From Actinoallomurus soli (GTDB taxonomy: Bacteria > Actinomycetota > Actinomycetes > Streptosporangiales > Streptosporangiaceae), in NCBI RefSeq assembly GCF_024055715.1, contig NZ_JAMXMV010000013.1:124001-188000 (forward strand): a stretch of DNA of 64,000 bases, given 5' to 3'. The notes beneath the pieces were generated by a model. That model saw nothing but the letters and a program-made list of their open reading frames with translations, had not been told where the DNA came from and did not search any database. Numbering within the stretch: position 1 is the first letter of the stretch; each line of letters begins with the position of its first letter. This document shows positions 1 to 7,988 of this stretch, in pieces. The translations under genes and the position numbers were made by a program.

Positions 1-793
1 GCTGCCGTTGGTGCTCGGGCACCAGGTCGGTTGGCGGCCCTGGACGTTCATCTGTATCGCCGCCGGCATTGTGCTGGCCGGGGTCTTCGTCCTGGTCGAG
101 CGGAGCATCGCGGCCCGCGGCGGTGACCCGTTGCTGAGCCTGTCGGCGCTGCGCGCGCCTGGAATGGCGTCCGGCGTGGGCACTCTCACCTGCATGCAGG
201 TCGCCTACGGCGGGTTCATGTTCACTCTCGCGCTGCACCTGCAAGGTGGTCTCGGGGACAGCGCGCTGCGTGCCGGCCTGACCTTCGTGCCGGTCGCCGC
301 GGTGTTCGGGCTGGTGGGGTTCTACTGGCGGGCGCTGCCCAGATCCATTCACCACACACTGTCGCCGACCGGCATGGCGATGTGCGTCCCGGGCTACCTC
401 GGCATCGCTGCCGGCTTCCACGGCGGGACCCAGGACAGCCCGCTGTTGTGGGCCGGGCTCATCGTCTGCGGGCTCGGCATGGCTTTGACGCTCAGCCCAC
501 TACTGGCCCTGGCGTTGGTCCACGTGCCACTGACCAAGGCGGCTGACGCCAGCGGAGTGCTGACCACCACGATGCAACTTGGACAGGTCATCGGCGTCGC
601 GGTGTTCGGCAGCCTCTACCTCTCCCTGGCCGAGCCGCTCCCGCAGCATTCGCCGGCACGAGCGCACTCATCGGCACATGCGATGTCGACGGCGGCGGAA
701 TGGATGGCGTTCCTGAGCGTCGTCGGCGTCGTCGGCGGTATCGCCCTCGCCCGCACCGTACGCCGAGCCGGGCGGCCTGACGCCGTCCGATAG
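1..793 (+). CDS. MFS drug-efflux transporter, C-terminal part (5' end outside window)
   Basis: The reading frame is open from the first bases of the window, so this is the C-terminal part (about 260 residues) of a longer protein. It is highly hydrophobic and contains about seven membrane-spanning stretches separated by short basic or acidic loops. The last is followed by an Arg-rich tail (VRRAGRPDAVR). The pattern, including the paired helices around GLIVCGLGMALTLSPLLAL, fits the 14-helix DHA2 (EmrB/QacA-like) drug:proton antiporters. Substrate cannot be predicted. The next gene, an ABM-type monooxygenase, starts about 80 bp downstream on the same strand, so co-transcription is possible. Confidence 0.8.
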   Translation, partial: LPLVLGHQVGWRPWTFICIAAGIVLAGVFVLVERSIAARGGDPLLSLSALRAPGMASGVGTLTCMQVAYGGFMFTLALHLQGGLGDSALRAGLTFVPVAAVFGLVGFYWRALPRSIHHTLSPTGMAMCVPGYLGIAAGFHGGTQDSPLLWAGLIVCGLGMALTLSPLLALALVHVPLTKAADASGVLTTTMQLGQVIGVAVFGSLYLSLAEPLPQHSPARAHSSAHAMSTAAEWMAFLSVVGVVGGIALARTVRRAGRPDAVR

Positions 794-872
794 CGACTCG
801 GACGCGGTCACGGCGTCGACAAAGGTGCCCATGCAGGCTGGAAGCCCCCATCTCGAGTACCTGGAGGTCCGG

Positions 873-1208
873 ATGAACAAGATCAATATCGTGCAGTACG
901 AGATTCGCCCTGAATCCGCCGATGAGAATCAACGGCTGATCGAGGAGGTCATGTCCGAGCTCGCGCACAATGACCCAGGCGGGCTGCGGTACGCCGCGTT
1001 CCGCCTCGACGACGGGGTCACCTTCGCTCACATCGTAGTCAGCGAAGACGATCGTGATCCGCTGTCGCGCTCCGCCGCTTTCACGGAGTTCCAGCAGGGA
1101 ATCGGTGAGCGCCAGATCCCCGGCACTCGCGTACGAACCGCCGCGACCCTTGTCGGGTCGTATCGTTTCTGGAGCCAGACCGCCCCTGACCTGACAGGCG
1201 GGGAGTGA
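873..1208 (+). CDS. Antibiotic biosynthesis monooxygenase (ABM) family protein
   Basis: A 111-residue protein of the dimeric alpha+beta-barrel (ABM/DUF4188-like) size class. The N-terminal strand NKINIVQYEIRPESADEN, a helix with an acidic face (IEEVMSELAHNDPGG), the strand RYAAFRLDDGVTFAHIV and a C-terminal strand are typical of this fold. Members are small cofactor-free oxygenases or quinone-protecting proteins. The start at 873 is chosen because GGAGG lies 5-6 nt upstream; an in-frame codon at 825 lacks such a site. Its stop overlaps the beginning of the following hydrolase gene by the ribosome-binding region, so the two are probably translationally coupled. The substrate is unknown. Confidence 0.7.
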   Translation: MNKINIVQYEIRPESADENQRLIEEVMSELAHNDPGGLRYAAFRLDDGVTFAHIVVSEDDRDPLSRSAAFTEFQQGIGERQIPGTRVRTAATLVGSYRFWSQTAPDLTGGE

Positions 1209-1210
1209 AG

Positions 1211-2053
1211 ATGCGGAAGACCGTTCTGCCGGAACCTGGTCTGGCTCGTACGGTCCGTGGTTCGGGTCCCGGTCTGGTGCTCTCCCATGGCGCGAATGGA
1301 AGCATCGAGCGTCAGTTCGGACCGATCCTTGACGGGCTCGCGGCGGATCACACCGTCGTCGGGGTCGACCTCCCGGGTTCGGGCGCGACACCTCGATCCG
1401 AAACTCCGCTCGACATCGACGAACTCGCGGATCAGCTGGTCGCCGCCGCCGACGCTGAGGGCCTGGACACCTTCACGATCGCCGGCATCTCTCTCGGAGG
1501 CCCCATCGGCATCCGTGCCGCCGTCCGCCACCCCGATCGGATCACGGCCCTCGTACTCACCGCCACCTTCGCTCGGCCCGATGCCAAAGTGCGCCTGTTC
1601 AACTCGATCTGGCGCCGACTCTACGAATCCGGAGACCGTAGGGTTCTCGCCGAATTCGGTGCCCTCATGGCCTTCAGCACCCGTACTTTGAACACGATGC
1701 CGAGCGAGAGGCTGCAGGCCACGATTGAACGGATCGCCGGGGCGTTCCCGCCGGGCACGCCCGAACAAGCCGATCTGCTCGAGCGGATCGACGTCAGCGA
1801 CGACCTCTCGCAGATCGAAGTTCCAACGCTCGTAGTCGTCACGATAGGCGACTGGCTCGTTCCCCCCGAGACGCAACGATGCCTCGCCGACCGCATTCCC
1901 GGTGCGAAGTCAGCCGAGATCGCCACGGGCCACGCGCCGTTCGGTGAAGATCCGGACGAGTGGCTGAGGATCATTACGACATTCCTGCGGCGCAACCGGC
2001 CGCAGGGTGCGGAGGAGACGGGGCGACCCGGTTTTCCGAGCCGTCATCGCTGA
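1211..2053 (+). CDS. Alpha/beta hydrolase fold protein
   Basis: A 280-residue single-domain alpha/beta hydrolase. The oxyanion strand ends in GPGLVLSHGAN, the nucleophile elbow is GISLGG (serine near residue 97), the likely acid is the Asp in TIGDWLVPP and the likely catalytic His is in ATGHAPFGEDP near the C terminus. These are the features of esterases, haloperoxidase-like and C-C bond hydrolases; specificity cannot be told. ATG 1211 is preferred over the GTG at 1205 because GGGGAG sits 6 nt before it. It follows the ABM gene by two bases, so both genes are likely one transcript, with the upstream efflux gene possibly part of it. Confidence 0.8.
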   Translation: MRKTVLPEPGLARTVRGSGPGLVLSHGANGSIERQFGPILDGLAADHTVVGVDLPGSGATPRSETPLDIDELADQLVAAADAEGLDTFTIAGISLGGPIGIRAAVRHPDRITALVLTATFARPDAKVRLFNSIWRRLYESGDRRVLAEFGALMAFSTRTLNTMPSERLQATIERIAGAFPPGTPEQADLLERIDVSDDLSQIEVPTLVVVTIGDWLVPPETQRCLADRIPGAKSAEIATGHAPFGEDPDEWLRIITTFLRRNRPQGAEETGRPGFPSRHR

Positions 2054-2085
2054 CGAAGGCCGTCGGCATCTCTCGGCATAGCGGC

Positions 2086-2463
2086 TGCTGGGAGGCCGAG
2101 CAGGTCTGCGTCGTCCTGCGCGCCGCGGGCTGCGCCGAGTTCCCCGCCCGCGCCGGGTTCTCGGTGGAGAGCCACGACCCGTTCACCGTGGGCGTCTGCG
2201 ACGACTTCACCGACCCCGCCCGGCAACCGGCCGCGCGCACCCGCGCCGCCCAGGTCCTGCCCGAGGCTGGCTACCGCGTCGAACCGCACCCCTACGACGA
2301 GGAGCTGCTGGCGGTCCGCCCTCCGGCCGGGCGGACCCCCGCCGCACCGGCCCGCGGAGAGCGGGGACAGCACTGCCTGGAGCGCGGAGAGCCGCCAACG
2401 ACGCCCGAGCCGAACGCTCGAGCGTCGTTGCATCCCCGCTCCAACCAGCTACAACACTGGTGA
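2086..2463 (+). pseudogene. Remnant of a small actinobacterial hypothetical protein
   Basis: One plus-strand frame here reads like real protein (EAEQVCVVLRAAGCAEF, then FTVGVCDDFTDPARQ and AARTRAAQVLPEAGYRVEPH) but has no start codon of its own with a ribosome-binding site. It is open only because it runs out of the preceding hydrolase gene in another frame. The C-terminal third loses protein-like composition. It resembles short hypothetical proteins common in actinomycetes, from memory only. Together with the next feature it suggests a scar of recombination upstream of the recombinase gene. Confidence 0.35.
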
Positions 2464-2575
2464 TGCACAACGGATTCGACGGCGCCGCCGAGGAACCGCA
2501 CTTCTCCGGCACTGCCGGCGGACAGGAACGCGGCTACCACGTCCTGACCTTCGACGGCCCCGGACGGCCTCGGTG
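2463..2575 (+). pseudogene. Fragment of an alpha/beta hydrolase (peptidase-like)
   Basis: About 37 codons read MHNGFDGAAEEPHFSGTAGG and then ERGYHVLTFDGPGRP. This matches the oxyanion-hole segment of dipeptidyl-peptidase-like alpha/beta hydrolases, where an HNGFD motif is followed by a helix and the strand YxVLTFDGPGQ. The nucleophile elbow and everything after it are missing: past about 2575 the frame becomes Arg/Pro-rich shadow sequence antisense to the recombinase gene. It is therefore a gene fragment, not a functional gene. Confidence 0.5.
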
Positions 2576-2669
2576 GTCGCCACCGCGTCGGGTCCGCGGC
2601 CGCGCCACTGCGAAGACCGGACGCTTTCGGCAGGCGATGTCCGGCCGAGCGCGCCGGCGCACGCGGAGG

Positions 2670-3713
2670 CTATTCCCGCTCGCCGGCCTCCGGGCCGCCG
2701 AGCAGAGGATGGACCCGCATCGCCGCCTCCAGCTCCCCGGGCAGCTCGTCACGGTAGCGGCCCAGCGTCGACAGGTCCGAATGCCCCAGCACCCGCCGTA
2801 CCGCGTCCATGTCCGTCGCCGCCGCCAGCAGATGCGTCGCGGTCGTGTGCCGCAGCCCGTGCGGGGTCACCGAACGCCGCCGGTCCGGGTCGACCCGCGC
2901 CAGCACCCGGTCGATCACCCCTTGCACGTCCCCGCGCGCCAGCCTGCGCCCCCGCCACGACAGCAGCAGCGCCGGGGTCTCCACCACGCGGGCACGCCGC
3001 TCCGCCAGGTAGGCGTCCAGCACCTGCACGACACCGTGGGGGAGCGGCACGTCACGCGTACGGCCGCCCTTCCCGAAGATCCGCCAGTACCGCACCCCGT
3101 CATTGGTGAAGAAATGCTCCACGTCCGCGCGCGTCAGCTCCGACACGCGCGGCCCGACCGTCGCCAGCAGCAGCACGATCAGCGCGTCACGCAACTCGGT
3201 GCGCTGATCCGCCCGCTTACGCTCGTCCGGCCCCGCCGACGCCAGCCCCCGCGCCGTGCCCAGCAGCCCCTCCGCCTGCTCACGCGTCAACGCCCGCCGC
3301 TCCGGCCGCAGACCGCCCCGCTGTCGCGGCGTCACCGTCACCGCCCGCATCGGATTCAGCTGCACCCACCCCGCCACGGCGGCGTGCCGGAAGAACGCCG
3401 ACACCGACCGGCGGAACCGCGCCTGGGAGTACGCGCTCTGCAGGGGAGCGGACCCGCCGCCGGCCGCCGGCGTCTTACGTCGGCCGTCCGGTTTGCGGGC
3501 GAACCGCAGCAGCACCTCGTCGACGTCTTCACCGGTCAGATCGTCCAGCACCCGATCCGCGCCGGCGAGGACCGCGAACGTGTGCACGTCACGCGTGTAG
3601 ATCTCCGCGGTGCTCGGCGCCAGCGCGCCGGTGACCGTCTTGGCCCGCACCATCTCCGCGTAACGATCCGCGGCCTCTTCCACAGTGACTCGCTGGACAT
3701 CGACAGGACGCAC
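2670..3713 (-). CDS. Tyrosine recombinase (XerC/D-like site-specific integrase)
   Basis: A 347-residue protein with the two-domain plan of phage-type integrases. An N-terminal SAM-like core-binding domain spans about residues 8-125 (VEEAADRYAEMVRAKTV ... FRRSVSAFFRHAAVAGW). The C-terminal catalytic domain carries the expected residues: Arg in ATVGPRVSELT, Lys in FGKGGRTR, HGLRHTTATHLL, the second His in VLGHSDLS and the nucleophile Tyr in TLGRYRDEL. All are present, so it should be active for strand exchange. The start is a GTG at 3713. No tRNA gene or obvious attachment site is next to it, but two gene fragments lie just beyond its 3' end. This suggests a former mobile element or an integration hot spot. 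Confidence 0.88.
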   Translation of the reverse strand: MRPVDVQRVTVEEAADRYAEMVRAKTVTGALAPSTAEIYTRDVHTFAVLAGADRVLDDLTGEDVDEVLLRFARKPDGRRKTPAAGGGSAPLQSAYSQARFRRSVSAFFRHAAVAGWVQLNPMRAVTVTPRQRGGLRPERRALTREQAEGLLGTARGLASAGPDERKRADQRTELRDALIVLLLATVGPRVSELTRADVEHFFTNDGVRYWRIFGKGGRTRDVPLPHGVVQVLDAYLAERRARVVETPALLLSWRGRRLARGDVQGVIDRVLARVDPDRRRSVTPHGLRHTTATHLLAAATDMDAVRRVLGHSDLSTLGRYRDELPGELEAAMRVHPLLGGPEAGERE

Positions 3714-3798
3714 CCGCCGGACCTTACCGGCCCCCTACGACACCGGCGCCCGCCCACCGGCCACGGCCCCGCCCGGGCACCCGCACCCCCGCCCACGG

Positions 3799-4434
3799 TC
3801 AGTGCACGGGACCGTCCAGGCGGGCGCGGATCCCGGTGAGCAACAGCTCCAGCCCGAAGCGAAAATGCTCCTGCGGATGCGGGGCCGCCACGTCGCCCGC
3901 CGCGGCGTGCAGGGCCGGATGACGCTGAGAGTCGAGCGCTGACACCAGCCGCGCGACCGCCGACCGGCCTCCGTCGGGCAGCGCGGCCGCCAGCTGCTCC
4001 TCGGCCGCATGACCGACGACGAAGTACGTCAGCGCGTCCACGGCCCACACGGCGTCCCGCAGCGGCAGACCCGCGTCCCGCAGTGTCGCGGCCATCGTCT
4101 CCCCGTAGGACAGGGCGTTGGGCAGCGGGAAGAAGACCCCGGCGAACAGCCGGGCACCGTCCCGCCGCGCCAGCAGCGCGCGGCGCAGGCGCTGCGCGGT
4201 CTCCGCGACCCGCGCTTCCCAGGGCAGGTCCGGGGCCAGCCCGGCGGTCACGCCCTCGAGCATCCGGTCGGCCATCGCCTCCAACAGGGCCTGCTTGCTG
4301 GAGAAATGCCAGTACGTCGCGCCGTTCTGCACGCCGAGCGCGGCCGCGAGCCGGCGCATCGTCAGCTTGTCCAGGCCGGCCTCGTCCAGCAGGTCGAGTC
4401 CGCCGGTGACCACCTGCTCGCGGGTCAGCCGCAT
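3799..4434 (-). CDS. TetR-family transcriptional repressor (TetR class, C-terminal TetR_C-like)
   Basis: A 211-residue repressor. The N-terminal helix-turn-helix is clear: REQVVTGGLDLLDEAGL, then LTMRRLAAALGVQNGATYWH with the recognition helix ending in FSSKQALLEAMADRML. The remainder is a helical ligand and dimer domain of the TetR/TetR_C type. The start at 4434 is preferred over an in-frame upstream codon at 4482 because GGGAGG lies 7 nt before it. It is divergent from the oxidoreductase gene at 4638, and the 200-bp intergenic region holds two perfect palindromes. It very likely represses itself and its neighbour; the inducer is unknown. Confidence 0.85.
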   Translation of the reverse strand: MRLTREQVVTGGLDLLDEAGLDKLTMRRLAAALGVQNGATYWHFSSKQALLEAMADRMLEGVTAGLAPDLPWEARVAETAQRLRRALLARRDGARLFAGVFFPLPNALSYGETMAATLRDAGLPLRDAVWAVDALTYFVVGHAAEEQLAAALPDGGRSAVARLVSALDSQRHPALHAAAGDVAAPHPQEHFRFGLELLLTGIRARLDGPVH

Positions 4435-4484
4435 CCGTGTGCCTCCCGTAACCGGTTGACGGTGCCCTTCAGTATCCCGCACAC

Positions 4485-4515
4485 TTCAACACTGTTGAAC
4501 TTCAACGCTGTTGAA
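4485..4515. promoter_or_regulatory. Tandem palindromic operator for the TetR regulator
   Basis: Two 15-bp palindromes stand one base apart: TTCAACACTGTTGAA (4485-4499) and TTCAACGCTGTTGAA (4501-4515). The arms TTCAAC/GTTGAA are identical and only the central triplet differs. They lie in the divergent promoter region between the TetR gene (start 4434) and the oxidoreductase gene (start 4638). This is the classic position for binding two TetR dimers. Confidence 0.75.
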
Positions 4516-4637
4516 GTTCTCCGTGAGAGAGGAGACCAGGTCGCTGATCGGGACCATGGGGTGACGCGGCCGCGGCGGCCACCGGCCGGTGGCCTCCGGC
4601 ACGTCCCGTTCCACGAACGCGAAGGAGGCGGTGCCGC

Positions 4638-5573
4638 GTGCGCGCGGTCCGATTGCACGAGTACGGCGGCCCGGAGGTTCTGCGGGCCGAGGAGACCCCG
4701 GCGCCCGAACCGGGGGAGGGTGAGCTGCTGATCGAGGTCGACGCCGTCGGCGTCACGCTCCCGGTCGTCCGCGCCACCCGCGGGGAGTCCGGCGTGCCGC
4801 TCCCGCACATACCCGGCGGGGAGATCGTCGGGCGGGTGGCGGGGATCGGCCGGGGGGTGAGCGGCCGCCGGGTGGGGGAGCGGGTCGCCGGGCTCGCCTT
4901 CAGTGGCGCGTACGCCGAGACCGTGGCGGTTCCGGCCGTCATGGTGACGGCCGTGCCCGACGACGTCGACGACCTCGCGGCGCTCGCGCTGACCCGCAGC
5001 GGCCAGGTCGCGCTCGGCGCGCTGCGCGCCGGCGGATTCGCCGAGGGTGACAGCGTGCTGGTCACCGCCGCCGCCGGTGGCGTCGGGCACCTGGCGGTCC
5101 AGTTGGCCGCCGCGCTGGGTGCGGGACGCGTGACGGCCGCCGTGGGAGACGCCGCCAAGGCCGGGTTCGCCCGCGAGCAGGGAGCCGGTCACGTCGTCAC
5201 CTACGACCAGGACGACTGGGGCGACCCGGTGGACGTGGTCCTGGACGGCGTCGGCGGTCAGGTTCAGGACGCCGGGCTGCGGGCGCTCGCGCCGCTGGGG
5301 CGGCTGGTCGCGTTCAACGCAGTCGGCGGGACCGTCGACACGAACGCGCTGCGGATGCGCGGCACCTCGGTCATCGGGTTCGCGGTGGCGCACCTGGCCG
5401 CCCGGCGGCGCGATACCTACGAGCGCCACCAGCGGGAGCTGTGGGAACTGCACCGGGACGGGCACCTGCGCCCGGTCGTCCATGAGGCGATGCCCCTCGA
5501 GCGCGCGGCCGACGCCCACCGCCTCATCGAGGCCCGCGCCAACCGCGGCAAGATCGTCCTTCTGGCGCGGTGA
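4638..5573 (+). CDS. Zinc-independent MDR oxidoreductase (NADPH:quinone reductase-like)
   Basis: A 311-residue medium-chain dehydrogenase/reductase of the quinone-reductase branch: MRAVRLHEYGGPEVLRAEE at the N terminus, no catalytic-zinc Cys or structural-zinc Cys cluster, and a Rossmann NAD(P)-binding motif AAAGGVGHLAVQLAAALGA around residue 140. Such enzymes reduce quinones or enones with NADPH. The GTG start at 4638 has GGAGG 8-9 nt upstream. The divergent TetR gene and its tandem operator suggest induction by an electrophile or quinone. The gene ends before a long hairpin at 5581. Confidence 0.82.
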   Translation: MRAVRLHEYGGPEVLRAEETPAPEPGEGELLIEVDAVGVTLPVVRATRGESGVPLPHIPGGEIVGRVAGIGRGVSGRRVGERVAGLAFSGAYAETVAVPAVMVTAVPDDVDDLAALALTRSGQVALGALRAGGFAEGDSVLVTAAAGGVGHLAVQLAAALGAGRVTAAVGDAAKAGFAREQGAGHVVTYDQDDWGDPVDVVLDGVGGQVQDAGLRALAPLGRLVAFNAVGGTVDTNALRMRGTSVIGFAVAHLAARRRDTYERHQRELWELHRDGHLRPVVHEAMPLERAADAHRLIEARANRGKIVLLAR

Positions 5574-5580
5574 CGCGTAC

Positions 5581-5653
5581 GGCCGCCGCCCACCGCGCGG
5601 ATCCGGTGAGACGGGGTCGCCCTGTCGCCGGACCCGCGCGGTGGGCGGCCGCC
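5581..5653. terminator. Bidirectional GC-rich hairpin terminator
   Basis: A long inverted repeat: GGCCGCCGCCCACCGCGCGG (5581-5600) faces CGCGCGGTGGGCGGCCGCC (5635-5653), extended inward by TCCGG/CCGGA. Only one or two bases fail to pair. It lies between the convergent genes ending at 5573 (+) and 5809 (-) and probably terminates both. Confidence 0.7.
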
Positions 5654-5808
5654 ATCAGGCTCGCGGGCGCGGACCCGGCGGGATATCGCACCACGCATCA
5701 CGCCATATGACTGGACAATTAGGTCATACCGGACAGAAGCTGGATTCTGTCCGGTATCGATCATGGACCTTCGCGGCCGGATGGCGGTGCCGGAACGGTG
5801 GGGGCGGG

Positions 5809-6222
5809 TCATGCGGAGCCGGGGGCGGGCAGCGGGCCGAGGCGGGCGGCGACCCGGTCGCGCAGGAGCTCGTACTCGTGACTGCGGCGGCGCGGCTGCG
5901 GCCGGGGCCGCTCGACGACGCGGATCTCGGTGATCACCTGGCCGTCGCGGAACTGGTCCCGGGTCAGGTCCAGTTCGACGCCGTTGGCCAGGCGGTTCCA
6001 CCAGTGATGACCCTGGGGCTCGCCGGTGGCCGAGTGGACAGTGCCGAGCACCAGTTCGCCGCCGAGCAGATCGTTCACGAGCAATGCGGTGATGTCGCAG
6101 TGGCCCACCGCGGGATTGTCCGGGCTCCAGCCGGTGCGTTCGAGATCGTCGGGCGAGCACGTGTCGGCCGCCCAGCTGTCCCGCAGCGCCTGATCGATGT
6201 CCCGGAGCGTCCATGGGGTCAC
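5809..6222 (-). CDS. YunG-like family protein of unknown function
   Basis: A 137-residue soluble protein resembling the YunG family. The N-terminal TLRDIDQALRDSWAADTC is followed by NPAVGHCDITALLVNDLLGG, in which a Cys and acidic residues are invariant in the family as far as I recall. Then come HHWWNRLANGVELDLTRDQF and a basic C terminus. The Gly-His-Cys/His-Trp/Asp arrangement recalls a cysteine-protease-like fold, but no activity is established. It stands alone, convergent with the oxidoreductase gene and separated from it by a hairpin. Confidence 0.6.
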   Translation of the reverse strand: MTPWTLRDIDQALRDSWAADTCSPDDLERTGWSPDNPAVGHCDITALLVNDLLGGELVLGTVHSATGEPQGHHWWNRLANGVELDLTRDQFRDGQVITEIRVVERPRPQPRRRSHEYELLRDRVAARLGPLPAPGSA

Positions 6223-6333
6223 GGCCGCATCATGTCAGTCGACGCTGACAACGCCGCGGCTCGACGGCCCCTTTCGACGCTCTCTCCAGGGCCCCGATGG
6301 ATGCTCGATAATGCACATTATGTCAAGTAAGCT

Positions 6334-6372
6334 GCTTCGGGCGTCTCCCTCACCGGAGGTGACTCACCGAAG
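6334..6372. repeat. Hairpin repeat, copy A
   Basis: Contains the core CTCCCTCACCGGAGGTGACT followed by CACCGAAGCG, shared with copy B near 7050. An inner stem CTCC/GGAG and an outer stem CTTCGG (6335-6340)/CCGAAG (6367-6372) form a hairpin. It contains the distal TGA stop (6350-6352) of the broken histidine phosphatase gene. It could be that gene's terminator or a small dispersed repeat. Confidence 0.5.
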
Positions 6373-6904
6373 CGACATCCAGGACCGCCTGGTCTTGAAG
6401 CGTCGTGATCGCACAGGGCGGGACGCCGCCCTCGAGCAACTGCGGCGCCAGCGCCTGGTCGCCGAGCAACGACCGCAGCAGGTCCACGGTCACGCCGCCA
6501 TGAGTGCACACGGCGACGACCCCGAGCTCCGCCGGAACTTCTCGGAGGAAGGAGCGGAACCGCTCACCGGCCTGCCACGACGTGTCGCCGGCCTAAGGCG
6601 TGTAATGCCGGTCACGGACCCAGGCCGCCCACTCGATCAAGAACTCCGCGAACGGTCGTGAACCGTCCCAGTTCATCCGCTCCCGCAACCGCGGGTCCTC
6701 CCGGACCGGAGCGCCGATCACCGACGCGATCGCATCGGCAGTGTCACGAGCTCGCCGCATCGGGCTGCTGAACACCGCAGTGACCCCCGCCCGGCCCAGC
6801 CAAACGGCAGTACGCTCGGCCTGCCAACGACCAAGATCAGTCAATCCTGGGTCACCAGGCAGCCGCTCCTTCTCGCCATGCTGCACCACATAGAAGATCG
6901 TCAC
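6350..6904 (-). pseudogene. Histidine phosphatase family gene interrupted by an in-frame TAG
   Basis: The gene starts at ATG 6904 with MTIFYVVQHGEKERLPGDPG, the first phosphohistidine motif with Gln in place of the usual Arg (QHG), then SSPMRRARDTADAIA. The reading frame meets TAG at 6593-6595 after 103 codons. Reading straight on in the same frame gives SWQAGERFRSFLREVPAELG followed by VVAVCTHGGVTVDLLRSLLG, which is the conserved C-terminal half with the second catalytic His. It ends at TGA 6350-6352. The undisturbed gene would be 184 codons, normal for the family. There is no frameshift, only the nonsense codon, so this is a recent nonsense mutation or a base-call error. Confidence 0.8.
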
Positions 6905-7273
6905 AGCACGCAGGATCCCCCGCCGGCCTCAGGCCAGGCATCCGAATTCCCGACCTGGTTCGGGTGCCCAAGGGGTCGCCCGGCTCTGAGCCAGGAATAC
7001 CGGCAGATCGAATATTGAAGCCCACCAGTAAGTGAGCGCCTCCCCCACCGGAGGTGACTTACCGAAGCGGTGTCGTCCGCTCTCACTCGACCTGGGCCAC
7101 TTCACTGAAACCGGGCCACCAGCCGATCTCTCTCACTAAGGCGGGCCGCACTGCAGGCCGCGATGTGGGTTGAGGGCCAAGGGGCGAACCGGCCCTCGGT
7201 GTGGTCTCACCGGTGATTTTTCCGCGCCGTGCCGGTCTGTACGCCGAGTACCGACTCACAGGAGGCTGACGCC
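6905..7273. other. Intergenic region without a recognised gene
   Basis: 369 bp between the broken phosphatase gene and the reductase gene. No frame reads like protein. It contains hairpin copy B (7028-7072) and, at about 7090-7120, a short stretch with two GGGCCAC words on either side of TTCACTGAAAC. The latter is too little to call an insertion-sequence end. The promoter of the phosphatase gene (reading left) and of the reductase gene (reading right) must lie here. Confidence 0.5.
7028..7072. repeat. Hairpin repeat, copy B
   Basis: Related to copy A over about 35 bp: CTCCCCCACCGGAGGTGACT then TACCGAAGCG. Here the inner stem is CCTCC (7039-7043)/GGAGG (7050-7054) and the outer stem is GTAAGT (7028-7033)/ACTTAC (7057-7062). 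The outer-stem sequence differs from copy A while pairing is kept. The two copies flank the broken phosphatase gene. Confidence 0.5.
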
Positions 7274-7837
7274 ATGCGGAAACTGACCTTTGGCATGAAC
7301 CTGAGCCTGGACGGCTACATCGCCGCGCCCGGCGACGACCTCGGCTGGAGCGTGCCGAGCGACGAGCTGTTCCAGTGGTGGTCCGACCGGGTGGAGGCGA
7401 CGGGCCTGGCGCTGTACGGCCGCAAACTGTGGGAGACGATGAGCTCCCACTGGCCGATCGCCGACCAGCAGCCTGGCGCCACACCGGCGGAGATCGAGTT
7501 CGCCCGGCGCTGGCGGGACATGCCGAAGGTGGTGTTCTCCTCGACGACCAGCACGGTCGACTGGAACACCCGCCTGGTCACCGGCGACGCGGTCACCGAG
7601 ATCACCCGGCTCAAGGCCGAGGACGGCGGCCCCATGGACATCGGCGGCGCCACACTCGCCGGGGTGGCGATGCGGGCCGGGCTGATCGAAGAGTACGTGC
7701 TGGTCACCGCACCGGTCTTGGTGGGCAGCGGCACGCCATTCTTTACGGCCCTGGACAACTGGGTGAACCTGACCCTGGTGGAGACCCGGACGTTCCCCGG
7801 CGGCGTACTCCTGACCAGGTACGAGACCAGGCGCTGA
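7274..7837 (+). CDS. Dihydrofolate reductase family protein (RibD C-terminal domain)
   Basis: A 187-residue protein of the DHFR/RibD-C superfamily: MRKLTFGMNLSLDGYIAAPG at the N terminus, YGRKLWETMSSHW (the GRxxWE signature), PKVVFSSTTSTVDWNTRLV and the NADPH-binding segment GPMDIGGATLAG. It lacks the conserved set needed for folate-specific DHFR, so it is one of the many single-domain reductases of unknown substrate in actinomycetes. The start at 7274 follows GGAGG at 7261 by 8 nt; an upstream in-frame codon at 7229 has no such signal. It is monocistronic. Confidence 0.83.
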   Translation: MRKLTFGMNLSLDGYIAAPGDDLGWSVPSDELFQWWSDRVEATGLALYGRKLWETMSSHWPIADQQPGATPAEIEFARRWRDMPKVVFSSTTSTVDWNTRLVTGDAVTEITRLKAEDGGPMDIGGATLAGVAMRAGLIEEYVLVTAPVLVGSGTPFFTALDNWVNLTLVETRTFPGGVLLTRYETRR

Positions 7838-7988
7838 GTAGCCGACCTCGGATCGGCCCGTGCTTCGGGCCGCCCAAGGATCGAAGCGCTCCTGCGGGAA
7901 GCGGTGGGCCTGCGCGTCGGCGTGTTCGAAGGTGGCGTTGCGCGGCCCCTCCCCCGGGGCGAGTCGCGGGCGCGCTCGATGCCGGTGT

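Noticed and set aside
7088-7125. Possible insertion-sequence end (GGGCCAC words around TTCACTGAAAC)
   Set aside because: No matching inverted end, no transposase and no target duplication could be found nearby.
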